From positions 744,001 through 808,000 of the forward strand of contig CAWEWH010000005.1 of the NCBI GenBank assembly GCA_963812775.1: 64,000 bases of DNA, read 5' to 3'. Positions 1-9,127 of this stretch are shown piece after piece. Origin of the DNA: CAWEWH01 sp963812775 (GTDB lineage: Bacteria > Pseudomonadota > Alphaproteobacteria > Rhizobiales > Beijerinckiaceae). Every line of letters starts with the position of its first letter. Within the stretch, counting starts at the first letter, position 1. Both the position numbers and the translations under genes were made by a program. Below the pieces are notes generated by a model. That model saw nothing but the letters and a program-made list of their open reading frames with translations. It was not told where the DNA came from and searched no databases.

Positions 1-808
1 CACGACCCGGGATGATGGACGGCGCCCCCGGCTCCAAGGTGATGCGACCCGTCGTCCAAACCGTCCGTTCATCGCAATGCTTCGGGAACTCGGCATCGAT
101 CCAGGCGAGGAGGCGCACGGCCGCGAGACCCGCGTCGCGCCGCTCGGCCATCGTGGTGCCCCCGGCGTGATCCTGCTGTCCCTCGAAGATGATCCGATAC
201 TGCCAGATAGCCACAATGCCCGTCACAACGCCGACTTGATGCTTCTGCCGCTCCAGATTCGTGCCTTGTTCGATGTGAAGCTCAAGGAAGCCTCGATAGC
301 CGCCGTCCTCGATGGCGAGCCGCGGTCGCCCCGCAAGTCCCGCTTCAACGAGAGCGGTCCGCAGCGGCTTGCCGTGAAAGCGGTTGACGAGGCGATCGAT
401 CTCCGCGTCGTCGAGCAGGCCGATGAAGGATCGCGAACCAATAAAAGAGCCGTAGTGGCCTTCCTCGTCGGCGAACGCGACGGCATCAACGGGCAGGCCG
501 GCGCGAGCGAGAGCGACACCTGCGACCACGCCAAGCGCCCCGTCGAGCCAACCGGCCTCGTTCTGGGACTCGATATGGCTGCCGACGAGCACCTTGGGGC
601 CAACGCCCGGGTGCCGGCCGAGCACATTGCCGATGCCGTCGATCTCTGGCGCGAGCCCCGCCGCCCGCATGCGGTCCATCAGCCAGCGACGCGATTCCAT
701 GTCCTGGGGCGTGTAGGTGGGTCGGTGCACGCCGGTCTTGAAGGCGCCGATCGCGCGCAACTGGTCGAGGTCGGCCAGAAATTGCTGGGGGTCCACGTCA
801 GTCATCAT
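1..808 (-). CDS. M20-family Zn-dependent hydrolase (N-carbamoyl-L-amino acid hydrolase / allantoate amidohydrolase type), 3' part cut by window edge
   Basis: The first 269 codons are readable without a frame break and the gene continues past base 1. Family landmarks in order: LVGSHIESQNEAGWLDGALG (metal-binding His and Asp region), FADEEGHYG (catalytic and metal Glu pair), LELHIEQG, and GQQDHAGGTTM of the dimerisation domain. This is the layout of the HyuC/AllC/AtcC peptidase-M20 group, which removes carbamoyl or ureido groups from N-substituted amino acids. Two adjacent ATGs (808 and 805) can start the gene. The PLP enzyme and the amidohydrolase upstream on the same strand suggest a catabolic operon for N-modified or D-amino acids. 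The exact substrate cannot be told from sequence. Confidence 0.85.
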   Translation of the reverse strand, partial: MMTDVDPQQFLADLDQLRAIGAFKTGVHRPTYTPQDMESRRWLMDRMRAAGLAPEIDGIGNVLGRHPGVGPKVLVGSHIESQNEAGWLDGALGVVAGVALARAGLPVDAVAFADEEGHYGSFIGSRSFIGLLDDAEIDRLVNRFHGKPLRTALVEAGLAGRPRLAIEDGGYRGFLELHIEQGTNLERQKHQVGVVTGIVAIWQYRIIFEGQQDHAGGTTMAERRDAGLAAVRLLAWIDAEFPKHCDERTVWTTGRITLEPGAPSIIPGR

Positions 809-890
809 TCAGGCATCCATGTCACCCGTCCGCCGCATCGCTTCCGTCCACGCCGACCAGGCACAATGATCTCCCCACGCGTCGCCCAAG

Positions 891-1976
891 TCACGTCAGC
901 CGGCCGCGCGCCGCAACCGCGATCTCGCCCACAATCTCGTGGCCGCGCACGCTCACCAGTCGATCGACCATATTGACCACGACGCATACATGGTTCGGCA
1001 CGATGCGCACCACGTCGCCGACCTTCGGCCGGTCGTTGCACTGGTAGAGATCGAGAAAGCCGTGCTCTTCGGCAAAGCGTGCGATCCTCGCCTGAGGATG
1101 CTCGAGTATGAGGCCATGGCCGTCGAGACCGCCGGTGTCGCTCGTCAGCGTTTTCGAGCCCGAATCGAGAATCCCGCGCTCGGGCGCGGCGCGGCTGACC
1201 ACGGTGGCATAGACGGTGAGCGCGCAATCCGCGAGCGTTGCGACCCCGGCCTTCATCATCATGCGGTCGTTGAACACATAAGTGCCGGCGCGGTGCTCCG
1301 TCGCGCCATCGATCCTGCCGAGATTGGCGAGGTTCGGCGTGCCGCCCGACGACACCATGCGGGGCTCGAAGCCCCGCATCGCGCACGCCAGCCGTCGCCG
1401 CGTCGAGGAAGGCCTGTGTCTCCTGCAATCGCGTTCTCGGGCGGATAGAGCATGAAGCCCGCGAACTTGAGCCCTGGCCGGGAAGCGATGTCGCGCGCGA
1501 GCCCGACCGCCTCGCGCCGGCGTCTCGACGCCCGCGCGTTTGCGGCCGGTGTCGCATTCCACGACGACGTTGAGATCACGACCGGCGATCGCCGCAGCGG
1601 CGGGCAGGCCCGCCACGACGGTCGCATTGTCGGCCACGACCGTCACCCTGGCACGCGCCAGGAGAGCACCGAGGCGGCCGAGCTTCTCCTCGCCCAGGAT
1701 GTTGTAGGAGATGAGCACATCGTCGTGGCCGCCCTGTGCCATGACTTCGGCTTCGCCGAGCTTCTGGCATGTGATGCCGCGCGCCCCGGCGGCGCGCTGC
1801 ATGGTGGCAATCGCCGGGCTCTTATGCGTCTTGATGTGGGGACGGTTCTTAATGCCGGCGGCATCGCATAGGCCCTGGACGCGCGCGATGTTGCGCTCGA
1901 CGACGTTGAGATCGACCACAACAGCAGGCGTGCCGTATCGCCGGGCCACCTCCGCCTTGAGGATCTCGATGCTCAT
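891..1976 (-). CDS. DSD1 / D-threonine aldolase-family PLP enzyme (alanine racemase N-terminal fold), frame breaks in the middle
   Basis: The N-terminus carries RPHIKTHKSP, the PLP-lysine motif of D-serine dehydratase-like and D-threonine aldolase enzymes. Later come MVSSGGTPN (phosphate-binding loop) and PNHVCVVVN, the metal-binding His/Cys segment near the C-terminus. The open frame is nominally 361 codons. However, roughly residues 148-200 are in the wrong frame: the conserved stretches (VGLARDIASRPGLKFAGFMLYP and TQAFLDAATAGVR) lie in the other two minus frames between about 1535 and 1385, so three compensating indels are needed. The start ATG at 1976 has GAGGAG upstream. Expected role is cleavage or dehydration of a beta-hydroxy D-amino acid. 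Aldolase and dehydratase cannot be separated by motif alone. Confidence 0.8.
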   Translation of the reverse strand: MSIEILKAEVARRYGTPAVVVDLNVVERNIARVQGLCDAAGIKNRPHIKTHKSPAIATMQRAAGARGITCQKLGEAEVMAQGGHDDVLISYNILGEEKLGRLGALLARARVTVVADNATVVAGLPAAAAIAGRDLNVVVECDTGRKRAGVETPARGGRARARHRFPARAQVRGLHALSARERDCRRHRPSSTRRRLACAMRGFEPRMVSSGGTPNLANLGRIDGATEHRAGTYVFNDRMMMKAGVATLADCALTVYATVVSRAAPERGILDSGSKTLTSDTGGLDGHGLILEHPQARIARFAEEHGFLDLYQCNDRPKVGDVVRIVPNHVCVVVNMVDRLVSVRGHEIVGEIAVAARGRLT

Positions 1977-2000
1977 GCCTTGGCTCCTCGGTCTGCTGGC

Positions 2001-2033
2001 GTCGCGAGACTGGACCAGTCGCGAGACTGGACC
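2001..2033. repeat. 17-bp tandem duplication forming alternating inverted repeats
   Basis: A 16-bp sequence starting GTCGCGAGAC at 2001-2016 is repeated at 2018-2033 with one base between. GACTGG at 2008-2013 pairs with CCAGTC at 2015-2020, which in turn pairs with GACTGG at 2025-2030 across a GCGA loop. It occupies the gap between the amidohydrolase stop (2037) and the start of the PLP enzyme (1976), so it would lie in the intercistronic leader of the minus-strand transcript. It could be an operator, a translational hairpin or a slippage product. Confidence 0.7.
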
Positions 2034-2036
2034 CGA

Positions 2037-3170
2037 TCAGCACCGATGCCAGACCTCGCCGCCGATGACGACCCCGTGCGCCTTGAGCCGCGTACGGCCC
2101 GCGAGATGGTCGCCGGCCGTATCCACGTAGTCGAAGTCGCCTTCTTCGAGCGCGAGGATCGAGGCGTCGCCCGCGCTGCCCTGCCGGAACGAGCCAAGGT
2201 CCGCGCGCCTGAGCGCCTTGGCGGGGTTCTCGGTGGCTGACCGGATCACTGCCACGAGCGGCATGCCGAGGCACAGGAATTTCGACATCGTGGTGAGGAG
2301 ATCGAAGGCGGGGCCGTCGATGCAAAGCGCATGCACATCGCTCGAGATCGAGTCCGGCAGGAAGCCGTTGTCGAGCATCACCCGGGCTGTCTTGAATGCG
2401 AACGAGCCCATGCCGTGGCCGATGTCGAAGATCACGCCGCGCTCGCGCGCCACAATCATGTCGGGCAGCACGCGGCCGTCGGCCATGGCCGGCGAATTCG
2501 GGAAGGGGCGGAAGGCATGCGTGAGGATATCGCCGGGCCTGAGCCGCGCCAACACGTCGGGCAGCATCGGCGGCGGGTGGTCGATATGCACCATCATGGG
2601 CATGCCCACGCGCTCGGCCACCTGGCGGGCGATCTCGAGGGGCACGAGGCCGGAATTGCCCGACGCATGGAGGCCCACCCGGACCTTGATGCCTGCGAGC
2701 GTGTCGCGGTTCTGCTCGGCGACCTCGACCGCGTCGACTGGCGCCATGAGGCGAAGATCGCCGCTTTCGCCCACCATGACGCGCCGCGAGAATCCGTAGA
2801 TGCCGGCGAACGAGACGTTGAGATAGGCAATAATCCGGACCGGGGAAGGCTTGATCACGTGCTCGAGGAAACCAGCATAGTTGCCGGGTCCGGCGCTCCC
2901 GGTGTCCGCTAGCGTCGTGCACCCGCCGCGCGCCAGCCGGAGCGGATCGACACCCAACGATGTGCCGCCCCAATAGACGTGCGTGTGCAGATCGATGAGC
3001 CCCGGCGTCACGATCAGTCCGGCGGCATCCTCGACCGCCCGCGCCTGCCCTGCGAGACCGTCGCCCGTTGCCGCAACCCTGCCGTCGCGGAACGCCACAT
3101 CGGTGACGCGATCGATCGCCTGCGACGGGTCAATCACCCGGCCGCCGCTGAGGACGAGGTCAAAGGTCAT
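2037..3170 (-). CDS. Amidohydrolase/deacetylase-family metallohydrolase (COG3964-like, dihydroorotase superfamily)
   Basis: This is an intact 377-residue frame. The N-terminus MTFDLVLSGGRVIDPSQ followed by VTPGLIDLHTHVYWGG is the composite beta-sandwich plus HxH metal motif of cyclic amidohydrolases. The segment LAGIKVRVG supplies the lysine that is carbamylated in relatives. MMVHIDHPPP, ILTHAFRPF and SSDVHALCIDGP give the remaining His and Asp ligands. Relatives are annotated as deacetylases or as amidohydrolases acting on N-acyl amino acids or hydantoin-like rings. It is the first gene of the minus-strand unit with the PLP enzyme and the M20 hydrolase and is divergent from the peptide-type importer, so the four functions probably serve one substrate class. 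Confidence 0.85.
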   Translation of the reverse strand: MTFDLVLSGGRVIDPSQAIDRVTDVAFRDGRVAATGDGLAGQARAVEDAAGLIVTPGLIDLHTHVYWGGTSLGVDPLRLARGGCTTLADTGSAGPGNYAGFLEHVIKPSPVRIIAYLNVSFAGIYGFSRRVMVGESGDLRLMAPVDAVEVAEQNRDTLAGIKVRVGLHASGNSGLVPLEIARQVAERVGMPMMVHIDHPPPMLPDVLARLRPGDILTHAFRPFPNSPAMADGRVLPDMIVARERGVIFDIGHGMGSFAFKTARVMLDNGFLPDSISSDVHALCIDGPAFDLLTTMSKFLCLGMPLVAVIRSATENPAKALRRADLGSFRQGSAGDASILALEEGDFDYVDTAGDHLAGRTRLKAHGVVIGGEVWHRC

Positions 3171-3540
3171 GGCGATGGGTGCTCCAGAGGGGTCTCTCGC
3201 CTAAACTTGCTGCACTGCTTCCATCAGGGCAAGTTGTCCGATCCGGGCCTGATCGGGAAGTTCTCTGTATACGCGCCAACTCTAGTCGCGCTAGAATTTC
3301 CCCGACCATCTGTAAGCGACGGGGCAGCCGTGAAACAGCAGGGGTCTGTTCGTGGCTGGACGCTTGCAAGAAGCGGTTGCAACGGCCGAGCCGTTCCGAC
3401 GTCAAGCGTCGGTGGCTTGGGTTCTTGGCGGCTCGGCGATGATCGCGGCCAGGGGTCGCGGAGACCACGTCAGGCGAGCAGGTGCTTGCTGGCCTGAAAT
3501 TTGCTCGAGCTCGATCGGCACTCATTGGTAGGAGCACATC
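3171..3540. other. Divergent intergenic region between amidohydrolase and peptide importer
   Basis: No credible gene was seen in this 370-bp region. It should hold the promoters for both directions. It contains a cluster of dyads at 3363-3395: CTTGCAAG (3363-3370), GTTGCAAC (3376-3383) and AACGGC-CGA-GCCGTT (3381-3395). The first two have centres 13 bp apart. These are candidate operator half-sites, but no regulator gene lies next to them. Confidence 0.5.
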
Positions 3541-5147
3541 ATGGATCGCCGGACAGTCGTGAAGGGTCTCGCCGCCACGGGATTGGCAACCGCCGCAGGC
3601 CCCCTCGCCAGACCCGCCATTGCCCAGGGCGTCAAGGTGCTGAAGTTCGTGCCGCAGGCGAACCTCGCCAACTTCGACCCCATCTGGGGCACGCAATACG
3701 TGGTCCGCAACGCCTCCCAGCTCGTCTGGGACACGCTCTATGGCCTCGACAGCAAGCTGCAGCCGAAGCGCCAGATGGTCGAGAGCGAGGAGGTCTCCGA
3801 CGACGGCCTGACCTGGACCTTCAAGCTGCGCGCCGGCCTCAAATTCCACGATGGCGAGCAGGTGCTCGCCAAGGACGTGGTCGCGAGCATCACGCGCTGG
3901 ACGCAATCGCGACGCCATGGGCCTGATGCTGAAGGCCATCCAGAAGGAGCTCACCGCGGTCGACGACCGCACCTTCAAGTGGGTGCTGTCGAAGCCCTAT
4001 CCGAAGATGACCTATGCGCTCGGCAAGGTCGGCACGCCCTGCTGCTTCATCATGCCGGAGCGCATCGCCAAGACCGACCCCTTCAAGCAGATCGAGGAGT
4101 ACGTCGGCTCGGGCCCGATGAAGTTCGTGCGCGCGCGACTGGAAGCCCGGCGCGCTGGCCGCCTTCGAGAAGTTCAAGGACTACGCGCCGAGCAACGAGC
4201 CTGGCGAGTGGTGGGCAGGCGGCAAGGTCATGCACTTCGATCGCATCGAGTGGGTGATCATGCCCGATCCGGCGACGGCTTCCGCGGCACTGCAGAACGG
4301 TGAGATCGACTGGTGGGAGACGCCGGCTCACCGACCTCGTGCCACGTGCTCAAGCGCAACCGCAACATCAAGGTCGAGATCGCCGATCCGCTCGGCAACA
4401 TCGGCTCCTTCCGCTTCAACCACATGCACCCGCCCTTCAACGACGTGAAGGTGCGCCGCGCCGTGCAGATGGCGCTGAGCCAGGAAGACTACATGCGCGC
4501 CGTGGTCGGCTCCGACACGAACGCTGTGGAAGCCGATCCCGAGCTTCTTCACGCCGGGCACTCCGCTCTACAGCGAGGCCGGCGGCGAGCCGCTCAAGGG
4601 CAAGCGCGACTACGACGGCGCCAAGAAGCTGCTCGCAGAAGGCGGGCTACAGCGGCCAGCCCGTCACCTGCCTCGTCGCGCAGGACCAGGCGCCGCTCAA
4701 GGCCATGGGCGAGATCACCGCCGACCTGCTGAAGAAGATCGGCATGACTGTCGACTTCGTCGCCACCGACTGGGGCACGGTCGGCCAGCGGCGTGCCTCC
4801 AAGAACCCGCCCGGCCAAGGCGGCTGGGGCATGTTCCACACCTGGCACGCGGGCGCCGATTGCGCGAACCCGGCCGGCCACATCGCCGTGCGCGCCAGCG
4901 GCGAGAAGGCCTGGTTCGGCTGGCCCGACGATCCCGAGGTCGAGAAGGACGTCGCCGCGTGGTACGACGCCAAGTCGCTCGAGGAGGAGAAGGCCGTCAT
5001 CGCCCGTCGTCAACAAGGCCGCGCATGGAGCACGTCGTGCTTCATCCCGACCGGCTTCTACTATCGGTTACCAGGCCTGGCGCACGCAACCTCGAGGGCA
5101 TCGCCAACGGGCCGCTGCCGTGGTTCTGGGGCGTCAAGAAAGCGTAA
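3541..5147 (+). CDS. Peptide/opine-type ABC transporter substrate-binding protein (family 5 SBP), multiple frame breaks
   Basis: The start MDRRTVVKGLAATGLATAAG is a twin-arginine-like signal peptide. The body has the SBP_bac_5 pattern (FDPIWGTQYVVRNASQLVWD, WTFKLRAGLKFHDG, RDAMGLMLKAI, MHPPFNDVKVRRAVQMALSQ) and ends FWGVKKA at 5147. The protein is spread over all three plus frames. Conserved reading resumes one base later after breaks near 3906, 4135, 4325, 4351, 4530, 4640, 5006, 5023, 5069 and 5089, and each repairs by removing one base. No segment shows missense decay. The role is periplasmic capture of peptides, opines or similar amino-acid derivatives for the permeases that follow. Confidence 0.85.
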
Positions 5148-5211
5148 GGCAACTGCCCGTCTCTCCCGCAGCCGGAGACAGGGTCTGCGCGTAACCCGAC
5201 GGAAGCGTTGA

Positions 5212-6156
5212 ATGCTCGGCTACATCGTTCCGGCGCGTGCTGGCGACGATCCCGGTGATGGCGATCGTCGCGCTGTTCGTCGTTCAGCCTGCTCTACATC
5301 GCGCCGGGCGACCCGGCGGCCGTCATCGCGGGCGATCAGGCCAGCCCGGAGGACGTCGAGAAGATCCGCAGGAGCCTCGGTCTCGATCGGCCGTTCCTGG
5401 TGCGCTTCACCGAGTGGTCGCTGCAGGTGGTGCGCGGCGACCTCGGCACGTCCATGTTCACGGGCCTGCCGGTGACCGAGCTCATCCGCCAGCGCATCGA
5501 GCCGACGCTGTCGCTGATGGTCGTGACCCTCGTCCTTGCCGTCGCTTGTCGCGGTGCCCATCGGTGTGATCGCCGCATGGCAGGCCGGCGGCTGGCTCGA
5601 CCGCATCCTCATGGCGCTTGCCGTCGCCGGCTTCTCGGTGCCCGTGTTCGTCGTCGGCTATCTGCTCGCCTATCTGTTCGCGCTCTCAGCTCGACTGGCT
5701 GCCGGTGCAGGGATACACGCCGATCGCCAGGGGCCTGTGGCCCTGGCTCGAGAACCTGATCCTGCCGGCGATCGCGCTCGGCTTCGTCTACATCGCCCTC
5801 ATCGCCCGCATCACGCGCGCCACGATGCTCGAAGTGCTGAGCCAGGACTACATCCGCACCGCGCGCGCCAAGGGGTTGGGCGAGGGACCGGTGCTGTTCC
5901 TGCACGCGCTCAAGAACGCCGCCGTGCCGATCGTCACCGTCATCGGCATCGGCGTCGCACTGCTGATCGGCGGCGCGGTGGTGACCGAAAGCGTCTTCGC
6001 CATCCCGGGCCTCGGCCGGCTCACCATCGATGCCATCGTGCGCCGCGACTACCCGGTGATCCAGGGCATCGTGCTGATGTTCTCGTTCGTCTACGTCCTC
6101 GTCAATCTGGCCGTCGACTCATCTACACCGCGCTCGACCCGAGGATCCGCTATTGA
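5212..6156 (+). CDS. dppB: DppB-type ABC transporter permease, frame breaks
   Basis: The order of conserved pieces across frames is that of DppB/OppB: an N-terminal membrane helix, YIAPGDPAAVIAG, a long stretch RFTEWSLQVVRGDLGTSMFT, helices, RITRATMLEVLSQDYIRTAR, ARAKGLGEGPVLFLHALKNA (EAA-type loop contacting the ATPase), and C-terminal ending ALDPRIRY. About 300 residues are expected once breaks near 5230, 5283, 5543, 5690 and 6118 are corrected; the last looks like a lost base, the others like gained bases. The start ATG at 5212 follows the binding-protein gene by 64 bp. It forms the inner-membrane channel with the next gene. Confidence 0.85.
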
Positions 6157-7076
6157 ACGAGACCGCGACGAGCCAGGCGTCGCGCGGCTTTTGCTGCGGC
6201 ACCGGAGATGCCGGACATCCTGCCGCCCGTGAAGGTGCGGCACGGCATCTACGGCTTCGTCTACCGCCATCCGACCATGGCGTATCGGCCTCGCCCTGCT
6301 TGGCGTCATGCTGTTCGTCGCCGTCTTCGCGCCGCTGCTCGGCACCGGTCGATCCGACGGCGCTGGCGCCCGCCAGGCGCATGCGCGAGCCGTCGGCCGA
6401 ATTCTGGTTCGGCACCGACGCCTTCGGCCGGGATATCTACTCGCGCGTGCTCTACGGCGCGCGCGTCTCGCTGCTCGTCGGCTTCGCGGTGGCGGTCCTG
6501 GCCTCGCTGGCCGGCCTCGCCATCGGCCTCGTCTCCGGCTATCTGCGCGCTGTCGACGCCATCATCATGCGCGTCATGGACGGCGCTAATGTCGATTCCG
6601 TCCGATCCTGCTCGCCATCGCGCTGATGGCACTGACGCGGGCCAGCGTGCAGAACGTCATCATGGCCATCACGATTGCCGAGATTCCGCGCGTCTCGCGC
6701 CTGGTGCGCGGCGTCGTGCTGTCGCTTGCGCGAGCAGCCCTATGTCGAAGGGGCGATCGCTGCCGGTACGTCGACGCCGCGTGTCATCCTGCGCCACATC
6801 CTGCCCAACACGGTGGCGCCGCTCACCGTGCAGGCCACCTACATCTGCGCCTCGGCGATGATCACCGAGTCGATCCTGTCCTTCATCGGCGCCGGCACGC
6901 CGCCCATCATCCCGTCCTGGGGAAACATCATGGCCGACGGCCGCGCGCTCTGGCAGGTGAAGCCCTACATCATCTTGTTCCCGGCGATCTTCCTGTCGCT
7001 CACCGTGCTCGCCGTCAATTTGCTCGGCGACGGCCTGCGCGACGCGCTCGATCCGCGCATGGCCAAGAGGCTCTGA
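6153..7076 (+). CDS. dppC: DppC-type ABC transporter permease, frame breaks
   Basis: The probable TTG start at 6153 overlaps the previous stop (TTGA); an ATG at 6208 is an alternative. Pieces in order: HPTMA and a first membrane helix, a segment FWFGTDAFGRDIYSRVLYGA diagnostic of the DppC/OppC N-terminal domain, membrane helices, EQPYVEGAIAAGTSTPRVIL (EAA loop), SFIGAGTPPIIPSWGNIMADG, and DGLRDALDPRMAKRL at the end. Frame breaks near 6190, 6285, 6345, 6590 and 6730 must be repaired to join them. It is the second half of the peptide-type import channel. Confidence 0.85.
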
Positions 7077-7082
7077 CCGCTC

Positions 7083-8075
7083 ATGGCGCTGCTCGAGGTC
7101 GAGAACCTGCAGACGCATTTCCGCACACCCGACGGCGTCAATCGCGCCGTCGACGGCCTTTCGCTTCAAGGTGGAGGCTGGCCAGACGCTTGCGATCGTC
7201 GGCGAATCCGGCTGCGGCAAATCCGTCACCGCCATGTCGGTTCTGCGCCTGATTCCGGAGCCGCCCAGGCAAGATCGCGGGCCGCATCGTATTTCAAGGG
7301 CGCGACCTGCTCACGGTGACGCGTGCCGAGATGCGCCACATCCGCGGCAACGAGATCTCGATGATCTTCCAGGAGCCGATGACGGCGCTCAACCCGGTGC
7401 TCACCGTCGGGCGCCAGATCGGCGAGACGCTGCGGCTGCACCAGGGGCTCGACCGTGGTGCCGCGGAACGGCGCGCGATCGAGATGCTGACGCTGGTCGG
7501 CATCCCCGAGCCTGAGCGCCGCGTCGGCGAGTATCCCGCACCAGCTGTCGGGAGGCATGCGCCAGCGGGTGATGATCGCCATGGCGCTGGCGTGCAATCC
7601 GAAGCTGCTCATCGCCGACGAGCCGACGACGGCGCTCGACGTCACGGTGCAGGCGCAGATTCTCGACCTGATGCGCGACCTGAAGCGCCGGGTCGGCGCC
7701 GCGATCGTGCTCATCACGCACGATCTCGGCGTCGTCGCCGAGGTGGCCGAGCACGTCGTCGTCATGTATGCGGGCCGCAAGGTCGAGGAAGCACCCGTGC
7801 GTCTCCTGTTCGGCCGGCCGCGGCACCCCTACACCAAGGGCCTCTTGGGTGCGGTTCCCAAGATCGGCTCCTCGCTCACCGACGAACAGTCGCGCCTCGC
7901 CGAGATCCCAGGCGTGGTGCCGGCCCTCAAGCAGCGCCTCGAAGGATGCGTATTCGCTTCCCGCTGCGTGGACGCGACCGCGGTCTGCCGCACGACCGCG
8001 CCGGCCCTCGAGGCCAAGGCGACCGCCCACTGGGTCGCCTGTCATCACGCCGAGCGCGAGGCGGTGCCCGCATGA
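7083..8075 (+). CDS. dppD: DppD-type ABC transporter ATP-binding protein, frame breaks
   Basis: Starts MALLEVENLQTHF. Walker A GESGCGKSV, Q-loop MIFQEPMTALNP, signature LSGGMRQR and Walker B LLIADEPTTALDV are all present. The C-terminal oligopeptide/dipeptide transporter domain has RHPYTKGLLGAVP and the cysteine-rich CVFASRCVDATAVC. Breaks near 7160, 7265 and 7540 divide it over three frames; from 7557 to the end it is clean. The stop overlaps the next start by four bases (ATGA). It powers peptide uptake with the DppF-type partner. Confidence 0.85.
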
Positions 8076-9065
8076 CCGTGCCGCTGCTCGAGGTCAAGAA
8101 CCTGAAGAAGCACTTTCCGCTCAGGGGAGGCTTTCTCGGCCGGGTGCCTGGCTCACGTCCGGGCCGTCGACGGCGTATCGTTCTCGATCCGTCAGGGAGA
8201 AACGCTGGCGCTTGTCGGCGAGTCGGGATGCGGCAAGTCGACCGTCGGCAAAGCCATCCTGCGCCTGTTCGCTGCGACCGACGGCGCGGTCGTGCTCGAG
8301 GGCCGCCGCATCGACAACCTCAGGACCCGTGAGCTCAGGCCCTTGCGGCGCAAGGTACAGGTGGTGTTCCAGGACCCGTTCTCGAGCCTCAATCCGAGGA
8401 TGCGCGTGCGCGACATCCTGGCCGAGCCGATCCGCAACTTCGGCCTCGCCGAGACCGAGGCTGAGATCGACCAGCGAGTCGCCCTGCTCATGGACAAGGT
8501 GCGCCTGCCGCGCGACGCCGTCGGCCGCTGGCCGCACGAATTCTCCGGTGGCCAGCGGCAGCGCATCGGCATCGCCCGCGCGCTCGCCGCCGAGCCAGAT
8601 CTCATCATCTGCGACGAGGCCGTCTCGGCGCTCGACGTGTCCGTCAAGGCGCAGATCGTCAACCTGCTGCAGGATCTGCAGCGCGAGCTTGGGCTGGCCC
8701 TGCTGTTCATCAGCCACGATCTTGCCATCGTCGAGCATATCGCCCACCGGGTCGCGGTCATGTATCTCGGGCGCATCGTCGAACTCGCCGAAAAGCGCGC
8801 GCTCTTCGCGCGGCCCCAGCATCCCTATACTGAAGCGCTGTTGTCGGCCGTGCCGGTGCCCGATCCGACGGTGCAATCGCGGCGGATCATCCTTGAAGGC
8901 GACCTGCCGAGCCCGATCAGGCCGCCCCGGGGTTGCCATTTCCACACCCGCTGTCGCTATGTTGAGGCGCGCTGTCGGGTCGAGACGCCGCTGATGCGTG
9001 AGGTTGCGCCGGGCCACATTGCCGCCTGCCATCTGCGTGACGGCAAGCCGGTCGCGACGGCTTGA
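8072..9065 (+). CDS. dppF: DppF-type ABC transporter ATP-binding protein, one frame break
   Basis: Starts MTVPLLEVKNLKKHFPLRGG in an ATGA overlap with the previous gene. A frame break near 8150 separates this from the Walker A region (GESGCGKSTVGKAILRLF). The rest is clean: VFQDPFSSLNPRM, FSGGQRQRIGIARALA, LIICDEAVSALDVS, HPYTEALLSAVP, then the CHFHTRC-x5-ARC cysteine cluster near the C-terminus. It is the second ATPase of the heterodimeric importer motor and ends this operon. Confidence 0.88.
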
Positions 9066-9127
9066 GCGCGAGCGGTTCCGGAGGAAACCCGCCGTCCGCC
9101 TCACGATCCATGCCATAGGTCGTGCCA

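Noticed and set aside
3160..3978. 272-codon minus-strand open frame
   Set aside because: It lies antisense to the binding-protein gene start, has no family resemblance, and such frames are common in GC-rich DNA.
3541..9065. Pseudogenised peptide transporter
   Set aside because: All conserved motifs survive between the breaks, there are no missense losses at key residues, and each break repairs with one base; sequence error is the simpler reading.
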